Of a DNA stretch of 64,000 nt, positions 31,228 through 43,500 are shown piece after piece (the first letter of the stretch is position 1; every line of letters begins with the position of its first letter). The stretch spans positions 48,329,370 through 48,393,369 of the forward strand of contig CM054117.1 of the NCBI GenBank assembly GCA_028673005.1, written 5' to 3'. Below the pieces are notes generated by a model. It was not told where the DNA came from. It was given only the letters and a program-made list of their open reading frames with translations, and searched no databases. This stretch comes from Tanypteryx hageni. Lineage: Eukaryota; Arthropoda; Insecta; Odonata; Petaluridae. The translations under genes and the position numbers were made by a program.

Positions 31228-32645
31228 CTAAGAAGTCCGCATTACTTTGCAGAATTTTCTCAACTCAAGTTGCGATAACTCAATGTCCCCTTCCTTCTTC
31301 TCGGTACCTTCCGTACGCATCTTCTCAGACGTAGCATCCTCAACTAAGGTGTTGAATATGATAATGATAATAACAATAATAATAATGATAAAAATATTAA
31401 TAAATATATTAGTAATGATTATGACTATGATAATAATCACTATATCTTTACTCCTCTTTCTAATGGGCTCTCCAACAACGTTTTCTCGACCGCCGCCACC
31501 CTGTATTTTCCCATCAATCAAATCGTCGATATCAGTATTATTGGCGAGGATATTCGTCAGGGCATCATACTCCGCCGTCGACCATGGTTCGGAATTCGTG
31601 CACGTATTCTGCTTTCGCGAATTCGCGGACATATTATTCTCTTTGTCATCCATCTCCTCCGTAACATCCTTACGCATTTTCTCAGTCGTAGCATCCTCAA
31701 CTACGGTGTTGAATATGATTATGATGGTGATAAAAACAATAATGATAAACATATTAATAATATTGTTAATGATGATGAAAATATTAATAATAATAATCAC
31801 TATATCTTTACTCCTCTTTCTCATGGGCTCTCCAACAACGTTTTCTCGACCGCCGCCACCCTGTATTTTCCCATCAATCAAATCGTCGATATCAGTATTA
31901 TTGGCGAGGATATTCGTCAGGGCATCATACTCCGCCGTCGACCATGGTTCGGAATTCGTGCACGTATTCTGCTTTCGCGAATTCGCGGACATATTATTCT
32001 CTTTGTCATCCATCTCCTCCGTAACATCCTTACGCATTTTCTCAGTCGTAGCATCCTCAACTACGGTGTTGAATATGATTATGATGGTGATAAAAACAAT
32101 AATGATAAACATATTAATAATATTGTTAATGATGATGAAAATATTAATAATAATAATCACTATATCTTTACTCCTCTTTCTCATGGGCTCTCCAACAACG
32201 TTTTCTCGACCGCCGCCACCCTGTATTTTCCCATCAATCAAATCGTCGATATCAGTATTATTGGCGAGGATATTCGTCAGGGCATCATACTCCGCCGTCG
32301 ACCATGGTTCGGAATTCGTGCACGTATTCTGCTTTCGCGAATTCGCGGACATATTATTCTCTTTGTCATCCATCTCCTCCGTAACATCCTTACGCATTTT
32401 CTCAGTCGTAGCATCCTCAACTACGGTGTTGAATATGATTATGATGGTGATAAAAACAATAATGATAAACATATTAATAATATTGTTAATGATGATGAAA
32501 ATATTAATAATAATAATCACTATATCTTTACTCCTCTTTCTCATGGGCTCTCCAACAACGTTTTCTCGACCGCCGCCACCCTGTATTTTCCCATCAATCA
32601 AATCGTCGATATCGGTATTATTGGCGAGGATATTCGTCAGGGCGT
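31228..32645 (-). repeat. 360-bp tandem array, probably an amplified exon-intron unit of a minus-strand gene
   Basis: Units start at 31321 (diverged), 31681, 32041 and 32401, with exactly 360 bp spacing. The three right-hand units are nearly identical. Read on the minus strand, each unit contains about 249 coding-like bases (NSEPWSTAEYDALTNILANN and related) and about 111 bases of ATT-rich sequence. The AT-rich part is bounded by GTAAAG and a CCGTAG or CCTTAG acceptor. Both parts are multiples of three, so frames stay open through the array on both strands. The left-most unit ends in a different C-terminus with a stop at 31228. Function unknown. CR1 interrupts the array at 32645, and a diverged unit resumes at 36330. 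Confidence 0.6.
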
Positions 32646-32719
32646 CATCTACATCTACAAGTTACCCTGCAATTCACCAAGTAGGTGGGTGGCAGGGGTT
32701 GCAATGCACCAAATCCTAC

Positions 32720-35450
32720 CTAAAGATTGTCTAACGCAATTCGAAATTTCCTATTGTGATCTCTTATTGTCCTCGGAAAGAACGAGCCTAGATAACGCTC
32801 CGTCCTACAATCGATCTCACGTATTTTATCGTCTCGATCATTTCTACCTATATACGTCGGTGCCACAATTATTCCCACTACCTCCTCTTTTAGACATGCT
32901 GACCTATATTTCTCTAGAAGTTTCAACCTTGAGTGCAATCTACGGTCCTCCAGTGATACCCAGTTCAAATCGCTCAATAAAGAGGTGACGCTTTCCTTAT
33001 GTTCGTACTTTTGTTTTACAAATCTGGCTGCTCTGCGCTGTACTCTTCCTAGTTGAATTATGTGTCCCTTCTCGTACGGATCCCATATGCTCGCTGCGTA
33101 TTCCACTTGTGGTCTTACCAGTGATAAGTAGCATGTTTCGCGTACTTTCTCTGTAGTGTTCCGTACTATTCTACCTATGAATGCCAGTTTCTTGTTGGCC
33201 GCGCCTATAACTCGACGAATGTGCATGTCCCACGAAAGATCTCGACAAATGGTTACTCCTAAATATTTTACATACTCAGCTTGTCGAATACTCATTTCAT
33301 CTATTTTATATTCGAAACCTAAATCTTTGTTCTTACTTTTCCAGAACGTGACTGCGGCACATTTAGTAGAATTAATTTCGATTTGCCATTCTTTGCACCA
33401 CGCTGAAATGGCTCTTAAGTCTTCACGCAGAGACTGATGGTCCTCCTGATTTTTTCTTTCTTTATATAGAACGGTGCCATCGGCGAAAAGCCTAATTTTA
33501 CTACGAACAACCGAGCACATATCATTTATATAGATTAAGAAGAGCAGAGGGCCCAATACACTTCCCTGAGGAACACCCGAAGAAACTTTAACGGGGGACG
33601 AGTATTTCCCATAGATGACAACTATCTGTTCGCTATTCGAGAGGAAGTCTCTCACCCAACCGACAACTTTCGAATTGATACCACATTGTCCTAACTTCGC
33701 AATTAATTTCCTATGAGATACTTTATCGAACGCCTTTCTGAAATCAATGAATATGGCATTGACCTGAGTATTTTTCTCTCCGCATCGCAACAAATCGTCC
33801 ACGAACAGGCCGAGCTGCGTTTCGCATGGTCTACCTCTCCGGAATCCGTGTTGGCATCCGCTAAGCAATGAATGACTATCTAAATAGCGCAATACAGAGC
33901 TAAAGACTATGTGCTCAAGTATCTTGCACGATAATGAAGTTAAGGATATCGGCCTATAATTTTCGGGGTTCTCTCTGTCGCCACTCTTATAGATGGGCGT
34001 AACATGTGCCACCTTCCAATCTTTAGGAACTACTCCTTCTCTAATGGATTTCTCGAATTTAATTTTTAAATACGGCGCGATTTCAGCAGCTAATTCTTTC
34101 ATTACACGCGCGGGAATTTCCTCCGGTCCAGAAGATTTATTTGGCTTAATTGAATGAAGTTGGAGCGCGATGCCATTTTCCGAGAATACCAAATCTTCCA
34201 TCGAATCGCCCTGACGCATAGGAATAGGGGTTTCACATTCATCGTCATCACGAGTAAAAGCTTTCTGAAAGTGATGATTTAATAGGTTTGCTTTATCCAT
34301 ACTATCGTGAACTAGGTTTCCCGTTTCCGACCGCAATAGTGGGGCCCCTACCTTGAACTTCCCTGACGTAAGACCAAAATGCTTTTGGGTTCTCTTTCAA
34401 GTTTTCCTGTAAAACCTTCTTTTTATAATTGTTAAACGCATTACGCATTGCTACTCTGGCTATGGAGCGCGCCTCCTTGTATTGCTGCCTTATTATTGCA
34501 ATCTGTTCGACCGTAGCTGTTGAGGATGTGTTATTTACGCGAGAGTGGAGTTTTCTTTGACGTCGGAGAGCGCTTCTTACTTCCTGATTGTACCCTCTAG
34601 GTTCTGCACTATCACGCTTCAGTTTGCTCGGAATAAATTTATCTGTACACTCTCGCATCATATCTCTGAACATGCACCAGGATTCCTCCGCGTCTGCACT
34701 ATCGGTTAAATTGCTGAAATTAGTATATTTATTTCGCAGAAAAGACCTAAATCTTGTGAAATCGGCTTTGGCGAATACATAGTTTTCTTTTGGCCTTAAC
34801 CTGTTTCTCAATAATTAACTGAAATTCCACGTACACTGCCTTGTGATCGCTTATTCCCTCAGCAGCAGATACTCTATTCATACGCTCAGGAAGATTGGTA
34901 ACAAATAAATCTAATATATTATTAAATCTCGAGGGAAATCTCACTAATTGATACAATGAGTGCTTACCGAAAGTTTCTAGTAACGCCTCGCACGATTCAC
35001 GCTCTCTACCTCCGGGATAAAAGCAATGATGGCTCCAATCAATTGACGGAAGATTGAAATCGCCCCCGATTATAATGGCTTTATCTTTATTAGACGAATT
35101 TAGCGTCGCCACTTGTTTCTCCAGAGAATGAATAGTTTCCACGCTCGCATTTGGGGGTCTATAAAAAGCGCATATATTTATATTTTTTGAGTCGCTTCCT
35201 TTCACACGACACCAAACACTTGCGACTTCGTCGTCGTTAATCTGTATTGGGTAACTTTCGTATTTATTGCTAACTGCTATAAAGACTCCACCTCCCGACC
35301 GGATACATCGATCTTTTCTGAAGACGCTATAGTCACGAGGAAAGATCTCCTGACTGCCGTAAGCCAACTTTCAGTGCCTATAACTACATCAGCACGCAGA
35401 CTACGAATAAGATGTTGAAATTCGGCCTCCTTCCTGTGAATGCTGCGACA
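32720..35450 (-). pseudogene. CR1 ORF2: endonuclease and reverse transcriptase, broken
   Basis: Frames 35277-35480, 34747-35367, 34302-34811 and 32720-34336 run in series. The endonuclease has NCRSIHRKEAEFQHLIRS, VVIGTESWLT, IIIGGDFNLPSIDW and SDHKAVYVEF. The RT has PEEIPARVMKELAAE, NYRPISLTSLSCKILEHIV, QHGFRRGRPCETQL, motif A IFIDFRKAFDKVSH and SSGVPQGSVLGPLLF. Motif C reads LFADGTVLY where LFADD is expected, so a catalytic aspartate is lost. The RIKLLEK-type C-terminus ends normally. With three frame changes as well, it cannot be active. Confidence 0.85.
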
Positions 35451-35451
35451 A

Positions 35452-36156
35452 TTAACCGTACCCGTCATTGGTACCAACATGGGCCACCACCGGCAGCGAG
35501 GAGCAACCCGTGCCCGGTACCGACACCCTGAACTCCTTCGTCACCTGGGGCACCGAACCTCCTGGTATACACCTGGAGAACACCCGCTCGTGAACTCCCT
35601 CCCGGCGGGCCCGTGACAGTAAAGGCGCCACCACACGCCGGACGTTGGAGCTCCCTATCACTAACAGCCCTCTCCTTCCCCCCGAGCTCTCCTTGGGCCC
35701 GGCCTCCACCGAGGAGACGGGAGCGGGCACGGGCGTAACGGCAGAGGAGTCGTCCTCCGACAACACCGCAAACCGATTACTAACAGGAAGAGGGGCCACC
35801 GAGGCGTTCCCAACTCCCTGTCTCCGCAACACCACCCCACGATCCCCCCGAGTGGACACCACACACCACTCATCGGGCTTCCGGACCGGAGGACCCTCGA
35901 CCCTCGAAGAGGAGCCAGGAGCCTCCCCGATCGCTCTGCCGGCTTCCGCACCCAGGCGAACCCGAGCCGCCATTTTGGCGCAGTTTGCTCTCAGGGAAGA
36001 ACCCGCACCCCTCCCACGCGCCAAGGCTGCCTCCGACCTTTCCACCCTCTGAAGGAGGTCCGCAACCACCCTCTCCAGCTCCGTGATCCGAGACCTCATG
36101 GCCTCGCAACCAGCGTCGCGCAAGAAGGAGGAAACAGGAGTCCTCGAAGTAGCCAT
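35452..36156 (-). pseudogene. CR1 ORF1 with coiled coil and truncated SGNH esterase domain
   Basis: The 234-residue frame has a coiled-coil start (ITELERVVADLLQRVERSE), a low-complexity middle, then LLVIGSSNVRRVV, a PGGSV step and VVAHVGTND. These are blocks of the SGNH/GDSL esterase found in CR1 ORF1. The usual GDS serine box reads GSS. Straight after the GTND block the sequence passes into the endonuclease start of ORF2 in another frame. The end of ORF1 and the ORF1-ORF2 spacer are therefore deleted. Confidence 0.7.
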
Positions 36157-36329
36157 CCTATCCTCTTAACTAATCTGAACTATCTATATAAATATACTAG
36201 AACTAACGTAAATACGCGGTTGGCTGTCTTCAAGGTTAAATTAGGGTCGAGCGCAGGTAAAAAGTGAAAGGGAAAGTGTTTCACTACACCAACAACGTTG
36301 GTAAATAAGCAAGAAAGTTAAGCACAAGA

Positions 36330-36565
36330 GCCGTCGACCATGGTTCGGAATTCGTGCACATATTCCGCTTTCGCGAATTTGCGCACATATTATTCTCTTT
36401 AACTTCCTTCTCCGTAACCTTCTTACGCATTTTCTCAGGCGTAGCATACTCACCTACGGTGTTGAATGTGATTATGATGGTGATGAAAACAATAATAATA
36501 ATAATAAACATTAATAATATTGTTAATGATGATGACAATAATAATAATAATCACTATACCTTTTC
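36330..36565 (-). repeat. diverged unit of the 360-bp array, right of the CR1 insertion
   Basis: It shares CCGTCGACCATGGTTCGGAA, the following coding-like stretch and the ATT-rich tail with the units at 31.3-32.6 kb, with many substitutions. It ends at 36565, where a Penelope-like fragment begins. Confidence 0.7.
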
Positions 36566-36800
36566 TCCTTTAGAGTTATATTTTTCAATTTGCTAATCAA
36601 ATCATAAGAGTTTTTAACTGAATGTTTGTCAGGAAACGGCATCTTTTTGAATTCACTGTTGAGCCATTTGGCTAAATTATAAGTTGGGCTATTGATTCCT
36701 GATGCAATCGGTCTCATGGGGTTATCATTCTTGTGAATTTCTGAAAGGCAGTACAGTTTGGGTATGTTAGGGTTGGAAATGTTTAACTTTGAGACGAAAC
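36566..36800 (-). mobile_element. Penelope-like element, short RT fragment
   Basis: The reading frame has NISNPNIPKLYCLSEIHKND, MRPIASGINSPTYNLAKWL and FPDKHSVKNSYDLISKL. It matches the Penelope fragment at 28.3-29.1 kb closely but covers only the region between the fingers and motif A. An ATT-rich repeat lies at its 3' edge. Confidence 0.7.
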
Positions 36801-37489
36801 TGTCTCATTTTACTTTATTCTCTCGTAATACTAAAAGTATTATAAAATAGTTAAACGATACGATACCCTCGGAGACACTGCTGCTGCCGACCACAAATCA
36901 AATAGCATACACTGGATAAATGTCACGAAACGTACTAACAATTATATTGCAGTGACAATACGAAACACAAATATAGTACAATACTTATTAGAAATGTCCA
37001 CTTGAATCACAAATGATATGCCAAAGGGTTCGACTCGCAGATCACCTTTCCCACAGCTGCGTTCGCTCCGCTGTCTTCGCTCTCTCTCCACGTCTTATCT
37101 CGCTCTTCCCCTCTCCTTCACTGCTTCCGCTCATGGCGACGTTGTCGGCTCGCAACTAACGCCGTTTGCAGTCAGGTGCCGGTAGATTGCGTTCCACTCG
37201 CGAACGCCAATTCGTTATACCCGCGATCTACTAGAGTCCTCTTCCGGGCTAATGTCTGTTGCTATAAAAGCAGGATTCCCACGAAAAAGGGTGCGTCGCA
37301 GGCAGGGGTCGTCATTTGCTGGAGTTCGCCATTGGAAAGAGTTCGAACACAAAAACTTATGGGGAACTCGAAAAACCGTCAAAAGTATTATTAATAGCTT
37401 TCTTCGACAGATTGATGTTAGCATCACGAAATCGTCTGCTGACGATATCTTTCAATGTGGTATCGTTAGTAATCGTGCGCCATCGAGTC
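36801..37489. other. no gene recognised
   Basis: The left part is AT-rich with a short inverted pair (GAGACGAAACTGTCTC near 36790). The right part is CT-rich and holds a TATAAAAGC box at 37264. I see no frame with family resemblance until the LINE fragment near 37490. Confidence 0.3.
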
Positions 37490-38030
37490 CCCACTTACCG
37501 TAACTTGTCTCGCGAGGAATTGCTTTCAGTGATGTGTATTTCCTCCCTGCAATTGCGTCGGAAAACATCAGACCTAAAATTTCTCCATGGAATAATGAAA
37601 AGTAAATACCGACCAAATGAACTTCTTACCCACTTCTCTCTTCACGTCCCCCCTCGTCCCACCCGCAATCCCAACCCCTTACACTTACCCAAATGCCGAC
37701 TCTCCATCACCAAAAAATCTCTCTTCTATCGATTGCCCCAAACATTTAATTCCCTGGTTCGTTTGTTCCCTGTTATTGATATGTTTTCCCCCATCTCATC
37801 CTTTTCTGCACTAGTTGCCCGGTCACCCCCATAATTCTTATTGTCTAAACGCTTTTGAATATGTTTCTGTTTTTGCTTTTTCCTATTTGGAACAATTTAA
37901 TATCTGTTCCACGATTGTTAATTTAATTTATTTTATTTGTTATTTTATGTTGTTATATTACGGATCCATTGTAAAAGGCCAAAATTTGGCTGTTTATGGA
38001 CCTTTTTTAATTAAAAATAAAAAAAACGTC
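37490..38030 (+). pseudogene. non-LTR reverse transcriptase C-terminus and 3' tail
   Basis: The frame has LQLRRKTSDLKFLHGIMKSK, LTHFSLHVPPRPTRNPN and YRLPQTFNSL. These are the C-terminal repeats that follow the RT in CR1/L2/Daphne-like LINEs. The 3' UTR ends with TTGTAAAAGGCC, a GGCC..GGC stem and an A-rich tail at 38030. Only the last 110 or so residues remain. The tail resembles that of the SINE at 27.1 kb. Confidence 0.6.
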
Positions 38031-38515
38031 ATGCAGAATGTGACTCTGGTTTTCGGTGTACTCCTGTCGCGATAGATAAAGAAAATTTGTGCGATCGCGC
38101 GGGTTTTTTAAACATAATGGGATATTAGTGCGATGTCTCTTCGGCTTTTTCCTTGATGAAAAAAATTTTGGGTGATGAAATTTACGCTTAAATTTTTATG
38201 ATGCGAACCCTTAGTATAAATATCAACTAGGCGTTCGTCCGCCTCCCTCATTAAATCATTGATGATAATCAGTCTGTCTTTGGTTGTCTCGCTCACATAT
38301 AGTATTGATGTTAGGAATCCCCTCATGAAAACGTAATTTATTTACATCACTAAGAGACTCGTATAAAAATTGCCATTCACCATAACACCAAATAATCTCC
38401 TCAAATGTTTCATCACACATCTTTTACCGTAGGCAACCATCGGGAAACAAAAACAGATAGCCCGCAAGATGAAGGACCAGCTATCAGCGCGGTAAATGGA
38501 TGTTTCATCTTGTAT
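38031..38515 (-). pseudogene. packaging ATPase (A32/FtsK-like), frameshifted copy
   Basis: Starting near 38515, frames in series give a Walker A region in which GPSSCGLS has lost the usual lysine, FEEIIWCYGEWQFLYESL, a Walker B-like RLIIINDLM, then FTKGSHHKNLSVNFITQNFF. After another frame change KNPRDRTNFLYLSRQEY follows. These blocks, in this order, are those of the Polinton/adintovirus packaging ATPase. Loss of the Walker A lysine and two frame changes mean it is inactive. It lies downstream of the family-1 PolB at 40.6-43.8 kb on the same strand, with an I-type LINE between. Confidence 0.75.
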
Positions 38516-38999
38516 CCATAGTGAAAAATGGAAACGAAAGACCAAGTTGTTCAGTTTTTATACAAAATCTTGATTGCTCATTAGTAATATTTACACAACA
38601 CAGAAAAGTTACAAAATTTTCAGAAAAATCTGCCAAGTAAAGGATATTCTTGCATTATCAAATCAATATTTACATATTAATTACAATCATATATTCCCAA
38701 AAAATACATACACAATTTGTTCACATCATTGAGGAAAAAATTACATTATTTTCTTGAAAAGTCAATATAGCCTCATTACTGATACAATGATATTTACATA
38801 AGTGCACACATTCATTACATACAAAATTTTACTCAATTAAAATACTTAAAACTATGTTTGTTTGAATACATTTTTAAAAAGTTTTGATTTCAAATTTTTT
38901 GTATTTTAAATCCAAATGGTAGAGATTCATAGTCGTTTTCTCTTCGTCGTTTCTCTTAAAGTAATCTGTAGATTCCCTTTCTTACACTTGGTGAAATTA
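38516..38999. other. AT-rich spacer, no gene recognised
   Basis: Very AT-rich sequence with many TTTACA steps. No open frame, terminal repeat or RNA gene was seen. Confidence 0.3.
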
Positions 39000-40500
39000 C
39001 CCTACCGGTGGTGGATTCTGTACGGTTCCTCGGAATGACACGCGACAAAAGATGGAACTGGAGAAGTCATATTGGCATTTTAAAAGATAGGTGTTTTATA
39101 GTTTTAAATGTTCTGCGATACTTGTGTAAATCGTCATGGGGTGCTGACCGCAAATCGATGCTTCTCTTATACAGGGCATTGGTACGATCAAAGCTCGACT
39201 ATGGGTCCTTAATATATTCTGCTACACGAGTGTCCTATCTCCGCCCACTGAGTACCATTCACAACTCTGGCCTCAGGTTGGCAACTGGTGCTTTCAGGAC
39301 CAGCCCAATTCCCAGCATCTACTGTGATGCTGGAGAACTGCCTCTTGAGATGCGGAGGATGATTTTAATGTGTAATTATGTCAGTAAGATTTTATCCCAA
39401 AAGACACACCCTTGTTTTAAACTTGTGTTCAGACCTCGTTTTATTGAATTATTTTATAAAAGACCTAGGGTGACGAAACCCATAGGAATTCGTTTTAAAA
39501 AATTCATTGATGATGCCCGGATTCAGCTCTCCGAAGTGCATCCTTCTGGTTTTAATAAAGTCCCTCCATGGCAGATGTCTTATCCAAAAATTAATATGGA
39601 TTTGTCTCGCTGCAACAAATCAGGCACACATCCTAATGTATATCTCCGTCAATTTATGGAAATTTTGGAAAAGCACCGTGATGCCACTAACATTTACACG
39701 GATGGCTCCAAGTCAGACACTGCCTTTGCATGCGCTGTAACATCTTCCCAAAATATCATCTCCGTGGTGAAGCTGCACCCGCTTTGTAGTGTTTACACTG
39801 CGGAACTGTACGCTATCAAGACTGCCTTGGATGAAATAGTCACGAAACATGTCGTATTTGATATATAGTGACTCGATTAGCGCATTGCAAACAATCCTTT
39901 CCTTTGATTCCTATCATCCACTGGTCCAGTTGATTCACTCCCGTCTTGCCCTGTTATAGGCCATGGGGAATATACTCTTTGTTTGGGTACCAGGGCATGT
40001 GGGAATCAAGGGGAATGAGAAGGCTGACTCTGCTGCCAAGGAAGGCCTCTGCAAGCAAGAACTAGAATCGCGGTCCACGACAGCAGAAGACCTAAAAAAA
40101 ATTTTTTAGGTTACTTATAGTGAAACAATGGCAGGACTCGTGGCTAGGTTTGCAAAATAACAAATTGCGGGGCATAAAGGCTGTTACGACTTCTTGGTCC
40201 TCCTCTGTCAGGAATAGTAGGCGGGAGGAAGTAGTGCTGACCCGATTGAGGACAGGGCACTGTGCCCTTACTCACTGTTATCTGTTCACACAGGAGAAGG
40301 AAATACCACACTGTGACCATTGTTACTCCCGTCTCACTATAAGACATATCCTGACCGAATGTACCCACTACCAGGGTATGAGAAACAGTCTTTCGATGCA
40401 AGGCTAGCTTAACGATGTTCTGGGAGATGACCCTGTTAAGATAGACGTGGTTTTCAAGTTCCTCAGGGAAGCTAAATTGCTTCCATGCATTTAAATAATT
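39000..40500 (+). pseudogene. I-type non-LTR ORF2, RT C-terminus with RNase H
   Basis: The frame at 39008-39868 begins after the RT palm (VRFLGMTRDKRWNWRSHI, LLYRALVRSKLDYG) and runs to an RNase H start, NIYTDGSKSDTAFACAV with YTAELYAIKTAL. The remainder of RNase H (FVWVPGHVGIKGNEKAD) reads in another frame near 39980-40030. The C-terminal zinc region (TRLRTGHCALTHCYLF, HCDHCYS, IRHILTECTHY) lies at 40120-40407. RNase H plus this zinc end is typical of I, Nimb and Outcast LINEs. The 5' half of a similar element lies at 20.3-21.6 kb. Two frameshifts or more. Confidence 0.75.
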
Positions 40501-40587
40501 TTTAACATTACATTTTTTCTGTACACATTACCTGTATAAAATTTTATTTTAATTTTTATCACAATTAGTAGGGAAATATAATAACTT

Positions 40588-43500
40588 TTATTGTATTACT
40601 GATTTGAGTACGGTGTGAAATGACCTTGCTGTCGACAAACCTTGTAAAATCAACTCTACTAATCTGTAGATGTTCTCTTGTTTACGGGAAATGATATCGT
40701 GAGTTTTGGTCCTACATATCTTTTTTGGGTAAGTGACGGTTACAGAATTTTGGTTTTCATTAAGGACCGTGCTTCTTATTGTGTCAAAATTTATCGTTTG
40801 AGAATTCACGTGATCTAGAGTCAGACCCTTAACTTTGCTCGCTGTTATTGTGTCATGCCCATAGCAATACGGTAGGCATAAGTTTTTGGGCCACCAATAA
40901 CAAATTCTGTAATAAAACTATTTTACCGTAGTCTATCAGTTCGTCTGTGAGATCTCCAAGGAAATCACTAATGTGGGGTGACCATTGTCCCGGGCGTTGA
41001 ATGTAGATTACACTATCCGTATCATAATATAAAACTCTGCGTTCTAATGCCTCACGGTGTTTGTATAACTCGATTCGAGCATTCGATGTTGTGTAAGTAG
41101 CTATCACGACGTTTACCGTCGGGAGATTGTTAGCTACTTACTCTGAAAATTCCCAGTTTACATACATAATTTCGGAATTTATCGGTAATACTGAATTTAC
41201 AACTACATTAGGATCAGTTAATAACTTTTGAAAAGCTATGGGTTCCTGCACAATCTCTGTTTTGGGTTGATATTCCCGCTGCCCAGATTTTCCCCTAAAT
41301 GAGTTGAGCATTAATTTAGCAATAGCTCTACGACCGGGATTGTTTTGCGTTTTAGCGCCCTCAAGTGTCAGCCCTTCACGCTCCTGATAGCGCCTGACAT
41401 TCCTGTTTGGACGCATCATCAACACAATCAGACAGCCAACCACTAGCCTCCTGTTTAATCTCTTTAGAAATACGTTAATGTATTCCGCAAACCCCCCTGT
41501 ATTTGTGAGAGGATTATATTTTGTTACCTCGTATTCCCAAGATTCGTATATTTCTTTACTTTTGTTCCCTTTCTTGATAGCTAAACGAATTTCGTCAGCC
41601 ACCCATGTTCCGGTAATTGAACGCTCCTCTTCCCATTGCCGACAATCGTCCTGCTCCATCGTTTCTGCACATGTTCTGCAGAGTGCGAATAATAATTTTT
41701 TATGTACTCGTATTGGGAGTACAGGGTGGAATAAGTTGCATGATTCCATCATAATAATCAATAGATGGGTGGTTGTCTATGTGGACTGCTTTAGGATGGC
41801 CTAAAGGATATTTTCCATATTTACATATGTACGGGTACAAACTACAAACGTCGACATATTTTATTTCCTCATTGACGGCGGTTTTATGGTATAATTTTGA
41901 GGCATTTGTGCGACCACCGAAAAATGCATCTCCTGGATTTATAGTTTCTTTAATAGTGTATCGGTGGGAAGATACATATTCTGAAATTTCGGGTTGTGTC
42001 TTCTTCATGTGATTTAAATCACATTCCCACATTTCGATTACTTTGCACCCACTTTGACGTAACCTCTCCGTAACGTTTTGAGTTATTTCGCGTAGCATAT
42101 CAGCATTGTCTTTTGGATATTACTCAAACCGGTTTTTCTATTACTTATGCATTCGTGCCCATGCCAGTAGCATCCGTGAAACGGGAATACGGTTTAGTAC
42201 CATCGGGATCCTCATGGAAACCATCAACCTTTCTTCCGCAAATCGTTGCTTCACTCCCTCGCCCTGCGTGTTGGATGATTATTCTACGGACTCTTTCCTC
42301 ATGGACCAGCCACTGTACTTCCAATGCAGACTGATTATCACGCCAACGATATCCACCTCTAGAAATAACCCCGATGGAATCGGCTCTTAGATACCTAGAT
42401 CCCTCCCTAAAAGGATCGAGGCCATTTTCTCTTAGGAATGTTTCTCGAAATCCTAAACATGCTCTCCTCAAGATGCCTACATAACTCACGCAGTACTCCA
42501 AAATTTCATTCTGAAAATTGAAAACTACACCATCAGCTTTTCGCAATTGATGCCACTGCAGAAACCACTCGCGTTCCTCACTTTTCACGTTATTGAACCC
42601 GTAAAAGTCAGGGTTAGGGAGTTCCCCAACGTAATTTGCATTTTCTAGGGTATTAAAATAGTGTGAGAAGTACCCCTTTCTTAAACCAATGGGGAGACCG
42701 AAAGCCTTAGGAAGAAAGGCGAGAGGCATAGGAAGATAAGATAATGAGTCAAATGTCGGCTTCAGGGATGCGCATTGAAAGTATCTGCTGTCCATTCATC
42801 ACTAATACCGGAGACCATTTTAGTTCTTTCCCCATGAATTTAAGAAGAAAATGGCTATCGTAGCCTCTTGCGTTGTGCGCAATACACACAATTGAAGAAA
42901 AGCTTTTTTGTAGAGATGGATTCCTGATAAATTCCCGAACAGGGTCGGAAAGAAAAATAACTTAGCGCTCCCCGCACGAAACACAATTTTCATTTAGATT
43001 TTGATTTTATATACAATTATTGCAAGCTTTTTGAGCAACACCGAAATTAGGCACATGCTCGAACACGTCTGTCATATTATTATATGCCTTTTCTTGCCTA
43101 CATTCGAAATCATAAAAGATAAGTAGTTACCCTTCCTTTTTTTGTTGATTCTTCCCTGAACACTTGGATGTAGCAAAGATGCCCTATCGCTCTTTTACAC
43201 CAACATACCTGGCAATAACCCTTCCAACACTTATGAGAAATTATTTCATTTCCAAATACAATGTTGGAGCATTTGGGGCACCGTAATAATCTTTGGCAAA
43301 AGAGGTTCTTTTCCTGCGTCTCCTTGCTTATGACGCCTGAAACATTATTCGCCATAAAAAAATCTCCCACACTCCTCACATGATTTTACGATGGATTCTT
43401 TCTCACAACGAAGAAAACAATGACAAGCGGGGCAACTAGCAACACAAATATGGTTTTCATGTTTTGATTTCTTTCCATAAAAGTTTTTTTGCACTTTTTG

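Larger units (their letters stand above)
32645..36329 (-). mobile_element. CR1-clade non-LTR retrotransposon inserted in the 360-bp array
   Basis: The 3' end on the minus strand is TGTAGATGTAGATG, the same terminal hexamer repeat as the CR1 element at 60.2 kb. The 5' end near 36329 meets a diverged unit of the 360-bp repeat, so the element lies inside that array with roughly ten bases of array lost. The order is 5' UTR, ORF1 (35452-36156), ORF2 pieces (32720-35480), then a short 3' UTR. Confidence 0.75.

Noticed and set aside
31247..32734. 495-residue plus-strand frame across the 360-bp array
   Set aside because: Its length comes from the 360-base period being a multiple of three. The minus strand has the splice-like sites, the diverged C-terminus with a stop and the same strand as neighbouring genes.
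20325..40500. I-type 5' half (20.3-21.6 kb) and 3' half (39.0-40.5 kb) as one element split by insertion
   Set aside because: Both are plus strand, but the RT core is missing from both and no duplication or continuous junction links them.
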